A stretch of 63,972 bases of DNA from Streptomyces sp. SM10 (GTDB taxonomy: Bacteria; Actinomycetota; Actinomycetes; Streptomycetales; Streptomycetaceae): the NCBI RefSeq assembly GCF_002910915.1, contig NZ_NEUF01000130.1, positions 1-63,972 on the forward strand, given 5' to 3'. The notes beneath the pieces are model-generated. The model worked only from the letters and a program-made list of their open reading frames with translations, had not been told where the DNA came from and made no database searches. Shown in pieces: positions 8,365 through 16,050 of the stretch. Position numbers and translations under genes: made by a program. Numbering within the stretch: position 1 is the stretch's first letter; each line of letters opens with the position of its first letter.

Positions 8365-9852
8365 TCATGCCCGGAGCCGCCCCAGCGCCTTCCGTACGAG
8401 GGGCCACGTGAGGATCAGGGCGACGACGACGTACACGGTCACGGAGAACGGGGTGTTGACCAGTCCCGTCACGCTGCCGTCGCTGATCTGCAGGGCGCGG
8501 CGCAGCTGCTGTTCGGCGGACGGGCCGAGGATGACCGCGATGATCGCGGGCAGCACCGGCAGTCCGTAGCGCCGCATTCCGAAGCCGATCAGCCCGATCA
8601 CCAGCAGGATCACCAGGTCGACGGCCTCCCCGCCGACGGCGTAGGCGCCGACCGCGGCGAAGAACAGGATGCCCGCGTAGAGGTAGGGGCGCGGGATCCT
8701 CAGCAGCTTCGCCCAGAGCGGTGCGAGGGGCAGGTTCAGCGCGAGGAGCAGCACCATGCCGACGAAGAGCGAGGCGATCAGGCCCCAGACCAGCTCGGGT
8801 TCACGCTCGAACAGCAGCGGGCCGGGCTGGATGCCGTACTGCTGGAAGGCGGCCAGCATGACGGCGGCGACGGCGGTCGTGGGCAGCCCGAGGGTGAGCA
8901 TGGAGACGAGGGTGCCGGCGGCGGATGCGGAGGCGGCGGACTCCGGTCCTGCGACGCCCTCGATGGCGCCCTTGCCGAATTCGTCCCGGTGCTTGGAGAG
9001 CCGCTTCTCGGTGACGTAGGAGAGGAAGGTGGGTATCTCGGCGCCGCCCGCCGGGATCGCGCCGAACGGGAAGCCGATGAGGGGCCCGCGCAGCCAGGAC
9101 TTCCAGGTGCGCCGCACGTCGTCCTTCCCGAGCCAGGGCCGGCCGACGGGGATCGGCTTCCCGCTGGAGCGGCGCAGGTGTGCGGCGACCCAGAGGGCCT
9201 CCCCGATGGCGAAGAGGCCGACCGCCACGATCACCACGTCGACGCCGTCGGCCAGTTGGAGCGATCCGAAGGTCAGCCGCTGCTGTCCCGTCATCTGGTC
9301 CAGCCCGACGAGCCCGATGGTGAGACCGATGAGGAGCGAGGCGAGACCGCGGATCCGGGAGGAGCCGAGGACGGAGGTGACGGCGATGAAGGCCAGCACC
9401 ATGATGGCGAAGTAGTCGGGGGCTCCGATGTCGACCGCGAGCGAGGCGACGGTCGGGGCGAGGACGACCAACAGGATCGTACCGATCATGCCGCCGGCGA
9501 AGTGGCCGATGGCGGCGGCGGCGAGTGCCTGCGCGCCGCGCCCGGCCTTCGCCATCGGGTTGCCCTCGATCGCCGCGACGACGGCCGCACTCTCCCCGGG
9601 GGTGTTGAGGAGGATCGAGGTGGTGGACCCGCCGAACATCGCGCCGTAGTAGATCCCGGCGAACATGATGAAGGCACCGGTCGGTTCGAGCCCGTACGTC
9701 ACCGGCAGCAGCAGCGCCACGGCCATGGCGGGGCCGATCCCGGGGAGCACCCCGATGGCCGTGCCCAGCAGGACGCCGAGTGCGGCCCAGAGCAGGTTGA
9801 CCGGCGTCAGCGCCGTGCCGAAGCCGTCGATGAGGGAGTTGAGGGAATCCAT
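8365..9852 (-). CDS. tctA: tripartite tricarboxylate transporter, large membrane subunit TctA
   Basis: A 495-residue integral membrane protein, the permease of a TctABC uptake system for citrate-like acids. It has about twelve hydrophobic segments. The family signatures are GVLPGIGPAMA near residue 38, GIYYGAMFGGSTTSILLNTPG near 67-87 (split here by motif) and the repeat element AAGTLVSMLTLGLPTTAVAA. It is the last gene of a leftward tctC-tctB-tctA run, starting 3 bp after the tctB stop. Substrate uptake uses the ion gradient, with TctC delivering the acid outside the membrane. Confidence 0.93.
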   Translation of the reverse strand: MDSLNSLIDGFGTALTPVNLLWAALGVLLGTAIGVLPGIGPAMAVALLLPVTYGLEPTGAFIMFAGIYYGAMFGGSTTSILLNTPGESAAVVAAIEGNPMAKAGRGAQALAAAAIGHFAGGMIGTILLVVLAPTVASLAVDIGAPDYFAIMVLAFIAVTSVLGSSRIRGLASLLIGLTIGLVGLDQMTGQQRLTFGSLQLADGVDVVIVAVGLFAIGEALWVAAHLRRSSGKPIPVGRPWLGKDDVRRTWKSWLRGPLIGFPFGAIPAGGAEIPTFLSYVTEKRLSKHRDEFGKGAIEGVAGPESAASASAAGTLVSMLTLGLPTTAVAAVMLAAFQQYGIQPGPLLFEREPELVWGLIASLFVGMVLLLALNLPLAPLWAKLLRIPRPYLYAGILFFAAVGAYAVGGEAVDLVILLVIGLIGFGMRRYGLPVLPAIIAVILGPSAEQQLRRALQISDGSVTGLVNTPFSVTVYVVVALILTWPLVRKALGRLRA

Positions 9853-9855
9853 CGG

Positions 9856-10386
9856 TCAGAGCACCCCCATCAGCGGGCCGCCCGGGAGGGGCACCCCGAG
9901 CAGGTTGTCGAAGACGAAGTAGGTCACCAGGGAGAGCCCGGCTGCGATGAGCGGATCGCGGTCGTGGTGGCGGCTGCCCAGCGCGTAGGCCGATCCCCAG
10001 AAGAGCAGGGCGCCGGAGATGGGGAAGCCGAGCGGGCCTATGAGGACGGCGAAGGCGAGGAAGACGCCGGTGAGCAGGGCGACGGTGCGCCGGTCCGCCG
10101 GTTCGCCGAGGTCGACGTCCTCACCGGCCTCCGCCTCGCCACGCCCGCCGCGCAGGACGTCGAGGGCCAGCAGCACGGCGACCACCAGCAGCCCGGTGCC
10201 GACCACGACAGGGACGGTCCTGGGGCCGACGGGTCCGCGCTGGGTGATGTCCACGCTCAGCGTGAGGGCGTCGGCGAGGACGAGGACGCCCAGCGCGAGC
10301 AGGATGACGCAGACGCCGAGTTCGGAGTGCTCGCGCAGCCAGGCGCGCGCGGTGCCGGGCCGGGAGGGAGTGCTCTCGTCGCTCAC
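9856..10386 (-). CDS. tctB: tripartite tricarboxylate transporter, small membrane subunit TctB
   Basis: A 176-residue membrane protein with four predicted helices, including ILLALGVLVLADAL and the last one around YFVFDNLLGVPLPGG, the family's typical C-terminal signature. It assists TctA. The GTG at 10386 overlaps the tctC stop codon (GTGA), which points to translational coupling and decides the start. The longer open frame to 10506 would lie inside tctC. Confidence 0.9.
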   Translation of the reverse strand: MSDESTPSRPGTARAWLREHSELGVCVILLALGVLVLADALTLSVDITQRGPVGPRTVPVVVGTGLLVVAVLLALDVLRGGRGEAEAGEDVDLGEPADRRTVALLTGVFLAFAVLIGPLGFPISGALLFWGSAYALGSRHHDRDPLIAAGLSLVTYFVFDNLLGVPLPGGPLMGVL

Positions 10387-11366
10387 AGTCCCAGCTCCTC
10401 GAGGACGGTGGCGACCCGGCGGTCCTGACCGTCCAGGAAGTCGCCGAAGTCGTCGCCGGTGAGGAAGGCGTCGTCCCAGCCGTTCTTCTCCATGGAGTCG
10501 TGCCACTCCTTCGAGTCGTGCAGTTCGCTCACCAGCCCGACGAGTTTGTCCCGCTCCGCGTCGGTGAGCCCGGGCGGGGCGACGATGCCGCGCCAGTTGG
10601 TGAAGTCGGTGTCGAGTCCGGCCTCGCGGAGCGTGGGCGCGTCGAGGCCCGGGACCCGCTTCGGGCCGGTGACGGCGAGCAGCCGCAGCTCACCGGCCTC
10701 GATCTGGTCGAGGTACTCGCCGACGCCGGAGACGCCGAAGCCGACCTTGTTGCCGAGGATCGAGGCGAGCAGTTCGCCGCCGCCGTCGAAGGGGATGTAG
10801 TTGACCTGCTCCGGGGCGATCCCGGCGGCCTTCGCCATGAGCATCGGCGCCAGATGGTCGGGGCCCCCGGGCGAGGAACCGCCGCCGACCGGGATCGTCC
10901 CCGGGTTCTTCTTCCAGGCGGTGAGCAGCTGGCCGATCGTCCTGTACGGGGAGTCCTTGGCGACGACGACGATGTCCTGCTCCTCGGTGAGCCGGGCGAT
11001 CGGGGTCGTGTCGGCCAGGGTCCTGGGCGACTTGTTGGTGTGCACGGCTCCGACGACACCGAGGCCCATGGACATGGCCAGCTTGCCGTTGCCGTGCTCG
11101 GCGACCAGCCGGGTCAGCCCGACGGTGCCGCCCGCCCCGGGCAGGTTGAACACCTCGATGCCGTGGGTGAGTCCGGCGTCCTCGGCGTTCTTGGCCGCGG
11201 TGCGCGCCGTGATGTCGTAACCGCCGCCGGGTGTGTTCGGGACCATGAAGCGCAGTCCGGGGATCTGCGTGCCGGTGTCGGAACCGCTGCCGGTGGAGAG
11301 CAGGGGCGGTCCGACGACCACCAGCAACGCTGCCCCGAACAGGGCGAGTGGAGTGCGCAGTCGCAC
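10383..11366 (-). CDS. tctC: tricarboxylate-binding protein TctC (Bug family)
   Basis: A 327-residue exported solute-binding protein. An N-terminal signal anchor (LRTPLALFGAALLVVVG) is followed by the Bug/TctC fold, with the binding-loop element VPNTPGGGYDITART, the GAGGTVG turn and the typical domain-2 element FDGGGELLASILGNKV. No lipobox cysteine is visible. The GTG at 11366 fits an AAAGGCGG site. In most Streptomyces such operons sit beside a CitA/CitB-type two-component pair; here only a short response-regulator remnant is left at 11509-11592. Confidence 0.9.
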   Translation of the reverse strand: MRLRTPLALFGAALLVVVGPPLLSTGSGSDTGTQIPGLRFMVPNTPGGGYDITARTAAKNAEDAGLTHGIEVFNLPGAGGTVGLTRLVAEHGNGKLAMSMGLGVVGAVHTNKSPRTLADTTPIARLTEEQDIVVVAKDSPYRTIGQLLTAWKKNPGTIPVGGGSSPGGPDHLAPMLMAKAAGIAPEQVNYIPFDGGGELLASILGNKVGFGVSGVGEYLDQIEAGELRLLAVTGPKRVPGLDAPTLREAGLDTDFTNWRGIVAPPGLTDAERDKLVGLVSELHDSKEWHDSMEKNGWDDAFLTGDDFGDFLDGQDRRVATVLEELGL

Positions 11367-11508
11367 CGGGTGCCGCCTTTCGGGCTCTACGTGGAGGGGT
11401 GTGTACGCGTGTGAGGTGGCCCACATGCTGCCTGCGCGCCGACCGGCTGTCGCCGTTGCGGAATCAATGGACGTTGTGGTCGTTGTGGTCGCGCCCTACC
11501 GTGTCGGC

Positions 11509-11592
11509 GTGACGAACGTGCTGGTGGTGGACGACGACTTCATGGTTGCGAAGCTGCACAGCCGGTATGTGTCCGCATTGGACGGTTTTACG
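11509..11592 (+). pseudogene. remnant of a CitB/DpiA-type response regulator
   Basis: Starting with GTG at 11509, 28 codons read VTNVLVVDDDFMVAKLHSRY and then VSALDGFT. This matches the first strand, acidic pocket (DDD) and first helix of the receiver domain of CitB-like response regulators. After that the frame turns into unrelated sequence and the phosphoacceptor Asp, switch residues and HTH are all missing. Its place just upstream of and divergent from tctCBA is where the cognate regulator normally sits. The likely history is a deletion that removed the rest of the regulator and its sensor kinase and brought phoD next to the break. Confidence 0.65.
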
Positions 11593-11719
11593 AGCCCCTT
11601 TGGCCCTATGGCTGTCCTGTTCATGTATCGCTCGGCCTCCGGCCATACGTTCCGTGTGAGCATGACATCAACCCCCGGCACCGTGTTCCAGGTTGGCGCA
11701 GATCAACCGAGGAGGACCC

Positions 11720-13294
11720 GTGGTCGCGAGTTCCGTGTCCCGCAGGCAGATGTTCGGATTCGGCGGTGCCGCAGCCGCCGCGCTGATGCTCGGGACGGGG
11801 GCGTGGGAGGCACAGTCCGCGTTCGCCGCGCCCACCCTGAAGGGCGACCCCTTCACTCTGGGCGTCGCCTCCGGCGACCCGGCGTCGGACGGCTTCGTGC
11901 TGTGGACGCGCCTGGCGCCCGACCCCTTCGCCCAGGACGGCATGGGCGGTATGCCGGCGAAGCCCGTACGCGTCGCGTACGAGGTGGCGCTCGACGAGCG
12001 GTTCCGCCGCGTCGTGCGCCGCGGCAGCGTCGTCGCATCCCCCGAGCTGGCGCACTCCGTCCACCCCGAGGTGCACGGGCTCGCGCCGGACCGCACCTAC
12101 TGGTTCCGCTTCAAGGCCGGCTCCTCGATCTCCCCCGTGGGACGCACCCGCACCACACCCGCGCCGTGGCACTCCCCGCGCGAGCTGAAGTTCGCCTTCG
12201 CCTCCTGCCAGGCCTGGCAGGACGGCTACTTCACGGCGTACCACCACATGGCGCAGGAGGACCTGGACCTGGTGGTGCACCTCGGTGACTACCTCTACGA
12301 GTCCGGCGTCAAGACGAACAAGCGCGGTGTGACCACCGATCCGAAGTTCCACACGGAGACCCTCGACCTCGCGCGCTACCGGCTGCAGTACGGCCTCTAC
12401 AAGTCCGAGGCACCGCTGCGCGAGGCGCACGCCAACTTCCCGTGGATCATGACCTTCGACGACCACGAGGTGGAGAACAACTGGGCGGACGAGACCTCCG
12501 AGAACAACGAGGACCCGAAGACCTTCCTGCTGCGCCGGGCCGCCGCCTTCCAGGCCCTGTACGAGCACGCGCCGCTGCGCCACACCCAGCTCCCGAACGG
12601 CCCCGACGTGCAGATGTACCGCAGGCTCGCCTACGGCCGGCTCGCCGACTTCACCATGCTCGACACCCGCCAGTACCGTGACGACCAGGCCTGCGGTGAC
12701 GGCACCACCGGCGACTGCGCCGACCGCTTCGACCAGGACCGCACCCTGCTCGGCGCCGGGCAGCGGGACTGGGTCCTCAAGGGCTTCAGCCGCTCTCAGG
12801 CCCGCTGGCAGATCCTCGGCAACCAGGCGCCGATGGGCCAGACCGACCAGGACCCGGGCCCCGGCACGACGGTCTGGACGGACCCGTGGGACGGCTACGT
12901 CGCCGAGCGCAACCGGCTGCTCGCGGAGGCGGACACCCGCGGCGTGCGCAACCTGGTCGTCATCACGGGCGACCGCCACCAGAACTACGCGTGGGACCTG
13001 AAGCGCGACTACGGCGACCCCGGGTCGGCGACCGTCGGTTCGGAGTTCGTCGGCACCTCGGTCACGAGCGGCGGCGACGGGGCCGACATGACGGCCCAGG
13101 GCGAGACGTTCCTCGCGGCGAACCCGCACATGAAGTTCTTCAACAGCCAGCGGGGCTACGCGCGCGTGACGGTGAACCGGGAGCGGTGGACGACCGACTT
13201 CCGCGTCCTGCCCTTCGTGACGAAGCCGGACGCCACGATCAGCACGCGCGCGAGCGTGGTCGTGGAGGACGGAACCCCGGGCGTGCAGGTCTGA
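11720..13294 (+). CDS. phoD: alkaline phosphatase D (PhoD), Tat-exported
   Basis: A 524-residue secreted phosphodiesterase/phosphatase of the PhoD family. It begins with a twin-arginine signal (SRRQMFGFGG, then a hydrophobic stretch and AFA-A). Family metal-binding elements include FASCQAWQ, HLGDYLYE, MTFDDHEVENNW, LLDTRQYRD-like sequence and VITGDRHQNYAW. The enzyme uses Ca2+ and Fe3+ and releases phosphate from phosphodiesters and teichoic acids outside the cell. The GTG at 11720 is chosen for its GGAGG five bases upstream. PhoD genes are normally induced by PhoP under phosphate limitation. I could not find a convincing pair of PHO-box repeats in the short 127-bp upstream stretch. Confidence 0.92.
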   Translation: MVASSVSRRQMFGFGGAAAAALMLGTGAWEAQSAFAAPTLKGDPFTLGVASGDPASDGFVLWTRLAPDPFAQDGMGGMPAKPVRVAYEVALDERFRRVVRRGSVVASPELAHSVHPEVHGLAPDRTYWFRFKAGSSISPVGRTRTTPAPWHSPRELKFAFASCQAWQDGYFTAYHHMAQEDLDLVVHLGDYLYESGVKTNKRGVTTDPKFHTETLDLARYRLQYGLYKSEAPLREAHANFPWIMTFDDHEVENNWADETSENNEDPKTFLLRRAAAFQALYEHAPLRHTQLPNGPDVQMYRRLAYGRLADFTMLDTRQYRDDQACGDGTTGDCADRFDQDRTLLGAGQRDWVLKGFSRSQARWQILGNQAPMGQTDQDPGPGTTVWTDPWDGYVAERNRLLAEADTRGVRNLVVITGDRHQNYAWDLKRDYGDPGSATVGSEFVGTSVTSGGDGADMTAQGETFLAANPHMKFFNSQRGYARVTVNRERWTTDFRVLPFVTKPDATISTRASVVVEDGTPGVQV

Positions 13295-13389
13295 CGTCCC
13301 GGCATCCACGCTGCCGGGCAGGCCCGTCGGGGCTGTCCGGGGCGGCTTCATCCGGTTTCCCCCGGCGGGGACGGTGCGACCATCGGCGG

Positions 13390-13709
13390 ATGACCGACGA
13401 CGAGCCGCACCTCGGGCCGTCCGGACCTGCCTGGCCCGTCCCTCGCAGGGGGACGCCTGGACGACGGAGGGCCGGTACCTCTACTTCCGCTACCGCCACG
13501 GCGAGGGCACCGTCGAGCAGCACCCGAGCGAGGACACCGGCACCTGGGACCTGGGCGGTTCCAGGCTATGGACCCTGCGGGACGACGGAACCGACGGCGG
13601 GGAGATCGCACGTCCCGGCTTCCTCGCCCTGGCCGGCCTGCGGCCGGCCCCGGACGCGGAGGTCTTGGTCCTGTCGTCCCGGCAGGGCAGGGAGGTGAAG
13701 CCGCGGTGA
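13390..13709 (+). pseudogene. frameshifted small conserved hypothetical gene
   Basis: An ATG at 13390 begins MTDDEPHLGP, but that frame soon runs into non-typical sequence. A second frame carries the recognisable body from about 13430 to the stop at 13709: PSQGDAWTTEGRYLYFRYRH, then GTVEQHPSED, and a tail EVLVLSSRQGREV. Both parts look like pieces of one small Streptomyces hypothetical protein of about 105 residues, so a one-base indel between roughly 13420 and 13435 (or a sequencing error) would explain the break. No function is known. It lies between phoD and the LPMO gene. Confidence 0.5.
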
Positions 13710-13868
13710 CCCGTGTCCGTCCGTCTTCCGGCCCCGCGGACACCGGCGCTCCGGCCACCTTCCTGAGCCCTCGCCTAACCCTTCCTTAAGCGCGCCATAA
13801 CGATCGCCACCTGCGCCTTCTCGCGTCCGGATCCCCTCTCGGCGGGGGCTAGTTTGCTGATCACCAGA

Positions 13869-13884
13869 CCTGGTCGACAGCAGT
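13869..13884 (+). promoter_or_regulatory. possible DasR/chitinase-type operator upstream of the LPMO gene
   Basis: CCTGGTCGACAGCAGT agrees with the remembered DasR element (ACTGGTCTAGACCAGT) at 12 of 16 positions. It overlaps a CCAGACCT stretch like the classical chitinase promoter repeats. It lies 34 bp upstream of the start codon. This is a weak match judged by eye. Confidence 0.3.
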
Positions 13885-13917
13885 CGACAGCCGTGCCGCC
13901 GAAGGAGAACCGCCACC

Positions 13918-14949
13918 ATGGCCGTCATCACCACCGCCCGCCGCAGGGTCGCCGGAAGCATCGTCGCGCTCGGCGTCGCGCCGCTCGCGCTGACCGGGCT
14001 CGCCGCGGCTCCGGCCGCCGCCCACGGTTCGCTGAGCGACCCGGTCAGCCGGGTCTCGGCGTGTTTCGCGGAGGGGCCTGAGGACCCGCGGTCAGCGGCC
14101 TGCGAGGCGGCGGTGACGGCCGGCGGGACCCAGGCGCTCTACGACTGGAACGGCGTGAACATCGCCAACGCGGCCGGCAACCACCGTCAGCTCATCCCGG
14201 ACGGCAAGCTGTGCAGCGCGGGCAACGACAAGTTCAAGGGGCTCGACCTGCCACGCGCCGACTGGCCGTCCACGTCCATGGAGGCGGGCAGCCACACCTT
14301 CTCGTTCCGTGCCACCGCCCCGCACAAGGGCGCCTTCGAGCTGTACCTGACCAAGGCGGGCTACGACCCGACGCAGCCGCTGAAGTGGTCGGACCTCCAG
14401 GAGAAGCCGTTCGCCACCGCCACCGACCCGGCGCTCGTGGACGGGTCGTACGTCTTCGACGGCACCGTTCCGCAGGCGGCGGGACGGCAGTTGATCTACA
14501 CGGTCTGGCAGCGGTCGGACTCCCCCGAGGCCTTCTACGCCTGCTCCGACGTGGTCTTCGGCGGCGAGAGCGCCGGTGGTGACGGAAGCACCACGGAGGC
14601 GGCCCCGGCCCCGGCCGCGTCCGCCCCGTCCGAGGAGGAGATCGACGAGGGCGCCGACAAGTCATCCGTCGAGCACAACGGTCACGGTGACGACGACGCG
14701 GCGACCAACTCGGAGGTGACCGGGGCCGCCGCCCCGGCCGAGGACGACGGTGCGAACGCACCCGAGCCGAACAACGCCGCCGGCTCCCCGGCGAGCGCCG
14801 TGCCCGGCGACGACGCGCTCGCCGAGACGGGTGGCAGCGGCAGCACCTCGTACCTCGCGATGGGCGGAGCCGCCGCGCTGGCCCTCGGCGCGAGCGCCCT
14901 GTTCGTCTCGGTCCGGCGCCGGTCCTCGGGCGGCGCGCACCGCGCCTGA
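13918..14949 (+). CDS. AA10 lytic polysaccharide monooxygenase with LAETG cell-wall anchor
   Basis: A 343-residue exported copper enzyme that oxidatively cuts chitin or cellulose. The signal peptide ends at AAA, so the mature protein begins with H36 (HGSLSDPVSR), the first ligand of the copper histidine brace; H136 in TAPHKG is the second. The catalytic domain runs to about residue 200 and ends with FYACSDVVF. Then comes a long acidic, Ala/Pro/Ser-rich linker. The tail has LAETG (301-305), a hydrophobic helix and VRRR, the layout of a class E sortase substrate. The enzyme is thus expected to be tethered to the wall, not freely secreted. A possible DasR-like site lies upstream. Confidence 0.88.
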   Translation: MAVITTARRRVAGSIVALGVAPLALTGLAAAPAAAHGSLSDPVSRVSACFAEGPEDPRSAACEAAVTAGGTQALYDWNGVNIANAAGNHRQLIPDGKLCSAGNDKFKGLDLPRADWPSTSMEAGSHTFSFRATAPHKGAFELYLTKAGYDPTQPLKWSDLQEKPFATATDPALVDGSYVFDGTVPQAAGRQLIYTVWQRSDSPEAFYACSDVVFGGESAGGDGSTTEAAPAPAASAPSEEEIDEGADKSSVEHNGHGDDDAATNSEVTGAAAPAEDDGANAPEPNNAAGSPASAVPGDDALAETGGSGSTSYLAMGGAAALALGASALFVSVRRRSSGGAHRA

Positions 14950-14957
14950 TCACGCGG

Positions 14958-14989
14958 CTGCCGGGCCCCCCGTCATGGGGGCCCGGCAG
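14958..14989. terminator. strong bidirectional terminator hairpin
   Basis: A perfect 13-bp stem CTGCCGGGCCCCC/GGGGGCCCGGCAG with loop CGTCAT sits 8 bp after the LPMO stop and 7 bp before the end of the convergent lipase gene. Confidence 0.75.
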
Positions 14990-14996
14990 CGTGTTC

Positions 14997-15887
14997 TCAG
15001 CTCACGACCGAGGCGCAGGTGGTCCGGGTGGCGCGCGCCGGGTCGAGGGCGTTCGCCACTTCGTGGAAGGCGATCCTGTCGATGGTCCCGATCGCGACGT
15101 GCTCGGACAGGTCGACCGGGCACAGGTCCTGGAGCAGGACGTTGCGTACGTTCGGCCCGCTCAGGTACTGCGTGCGGTACGGGGTGACGACCTCGTCGTA
15201 CCGGGTCGCGATGACGGTGTAGCGGACCCCGGGCACGGTGTCGGCGCCCGCGTTGAGCTTGGTGATGAAGGCCGAGCCGGCGACCTGGTCGGCGAGACCG
15301 GGAGTGTTCATGGTGAGGAGGTCCTCGATGCCGGGGAAGTACGGCAGCAGCTTCGTGAGGCCGAGGAGCGTGGTGCCGTGGTTGTCGGGGGCGATCCCGA
15401 CGAGGGCGTTGACCTTCTCGGCGCCGCCGAGGAACTTCAGGTAGTAGTTGGGCATCATGCCGCCCTGGGAGTGGCCGACGAGGTCGGCCTTCGGGGCGCC
15501 GGTGGCGCCGAGCACCTTGTCGACGAAGACGTCGAGCTGTCCTGCCGACTTGTCGATCGGGCCGAGTCCGTTGAAGAACGGCACGCCCGGGAGCTGTCCG
15601 TAGTCGAGCGAGAAGACGCAGTAGCCCCGGCTGACGAGGTACGGCGCGAGGACCAGCCAGTTGTCGATCGAGTTCCCGAAGGTCCCGTGGACGAGGACGA
15701 CCGGGCGGGGGTGGGCGGAGGAGGGCTTGCAGGAGTAGTCGTTCCATCCACGGGAGGGAGCGGCGGCCTGTGCGGGAGCGGCGGTCGCGGTCGCCGTGGG
15801 GGCGACGAGCGCGGCGAGGGTGAGGAGCAGTGCGGCCAGTGTGCGGCGAGCGCGTGGGGTGCGCGGGGCACGGGTCCAGGGCAGCAT
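14997..15887 (-). CDS. secreted triacylglycerol lipase/esterase (alpha/beta hydrolase)
   Basis: A 296-residue secreted lipase. The signal peptide runs to about APAQA (40). The oxyanion region is VVLVHGTFGN (63-72) and the nucleophile elbow is GHSQGG with S140. The acid and histidine follow in the C-terminal third (a DEVVTP segment and SEHVAIG). It belongs to the EstA/lipase class 2-like group common in Streptomyces. Three or more cysteines suggest disulfides. The upstream region carries a palindrome, the element shared with the SGNH lipase gene and two 16-bp direct repeats, so it is probably a regulated gene. Confidence 0.9.
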   Translation of the reverse strand: MLPWTRAPRTPRARRTLAALLLTLAALVAPTATATAAPAQAAAPSRGWNDYSCKPSSAHPRPVVLVHGTFGNSIDNWLVLAPYLVSRGYCVFSLDYGQLPGVPFFNGLGPIDKSAGQLDVFVDKVLGATGAPKADLVGHSQGGMMPNYYLKFLGGAEKVNALVGIAPDNHGTTLLGLTKLLPYFPGIEDLLTMNTPGLADQVAGSAFITKLNAGADTVPGVRYTVIATRYDEVVTPYRTQYLSGPNVRNVLLQDLCPVDLSEHVAIGTIDRIAFHEVANALDPARATRTTCASVVS

Positions 15888-15958
15888 CGGGTGTTCTCCT
15901 TGCGGCTCAAGGGAGTGGCGATGTCGGTGCGCCCTGCGGTCCGGACCACAGCGGATCT

Positions 15959-15973
15959 CACGTTTTCAACGTG
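15959..15973. promoter_or_regulatory. palindrome upstream of lipase 2
   Basis: CACGTT-TTC-AACGTG is a perfect 6-bp inverted repeat 72-86 bp upstream of the lipase start, directly followed by the shared lipase element. It may be an operator. Confidence 0.35.
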
Positions 15974-15983
15974 CTCATGCCAA
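15971..15983 (-). promoter_or_regulatory. conserved element upstream of secreted lipase 2
   Basis: GTGCTCATGCCAA differs in one base from the GTGTTCATGCCAA upstream of the SGNH lipase (3306-3318) and is read in the same direction relative to its gene, about 84 bp before the start. Confidence 0.4.
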
Positions 15984-16025
15984 GTTACGCATCGGTAGGG
16001 CCGTTGGGGAAGTTACGCGTCGGTA
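15982..16025. repeat. two 16-bp direct repeats 28 bp apart
   Basis: AAGTTACGCATCGGTA (15982-15997) and AAGTTACGCGTCGGTA (16010-16025) differ at one base and are spaced 28 bp start to start. They lie upstream of lipase 2 and just downstream of the imuB-like gene's stop. Repeats in such phase suggest two bound activator subunits on one face of DNA. Confidence 0.5.
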
Positions 16026-16050
16026 AAAACATCCCGGGCCGACCGCCGGG

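Noticed and set aside
7300..10428. Long rightward frame across the fusion gene and tctA/tctB
   Set aside because: It spans several well-supported leftward genes and shows no domain.
11593..11719. PHO boxes upstream of phoD
   Set aside because: A GTTCATGTATC-like unit is present, but I could not find the paired 11-bp direct repeats needed for a PhoP site.
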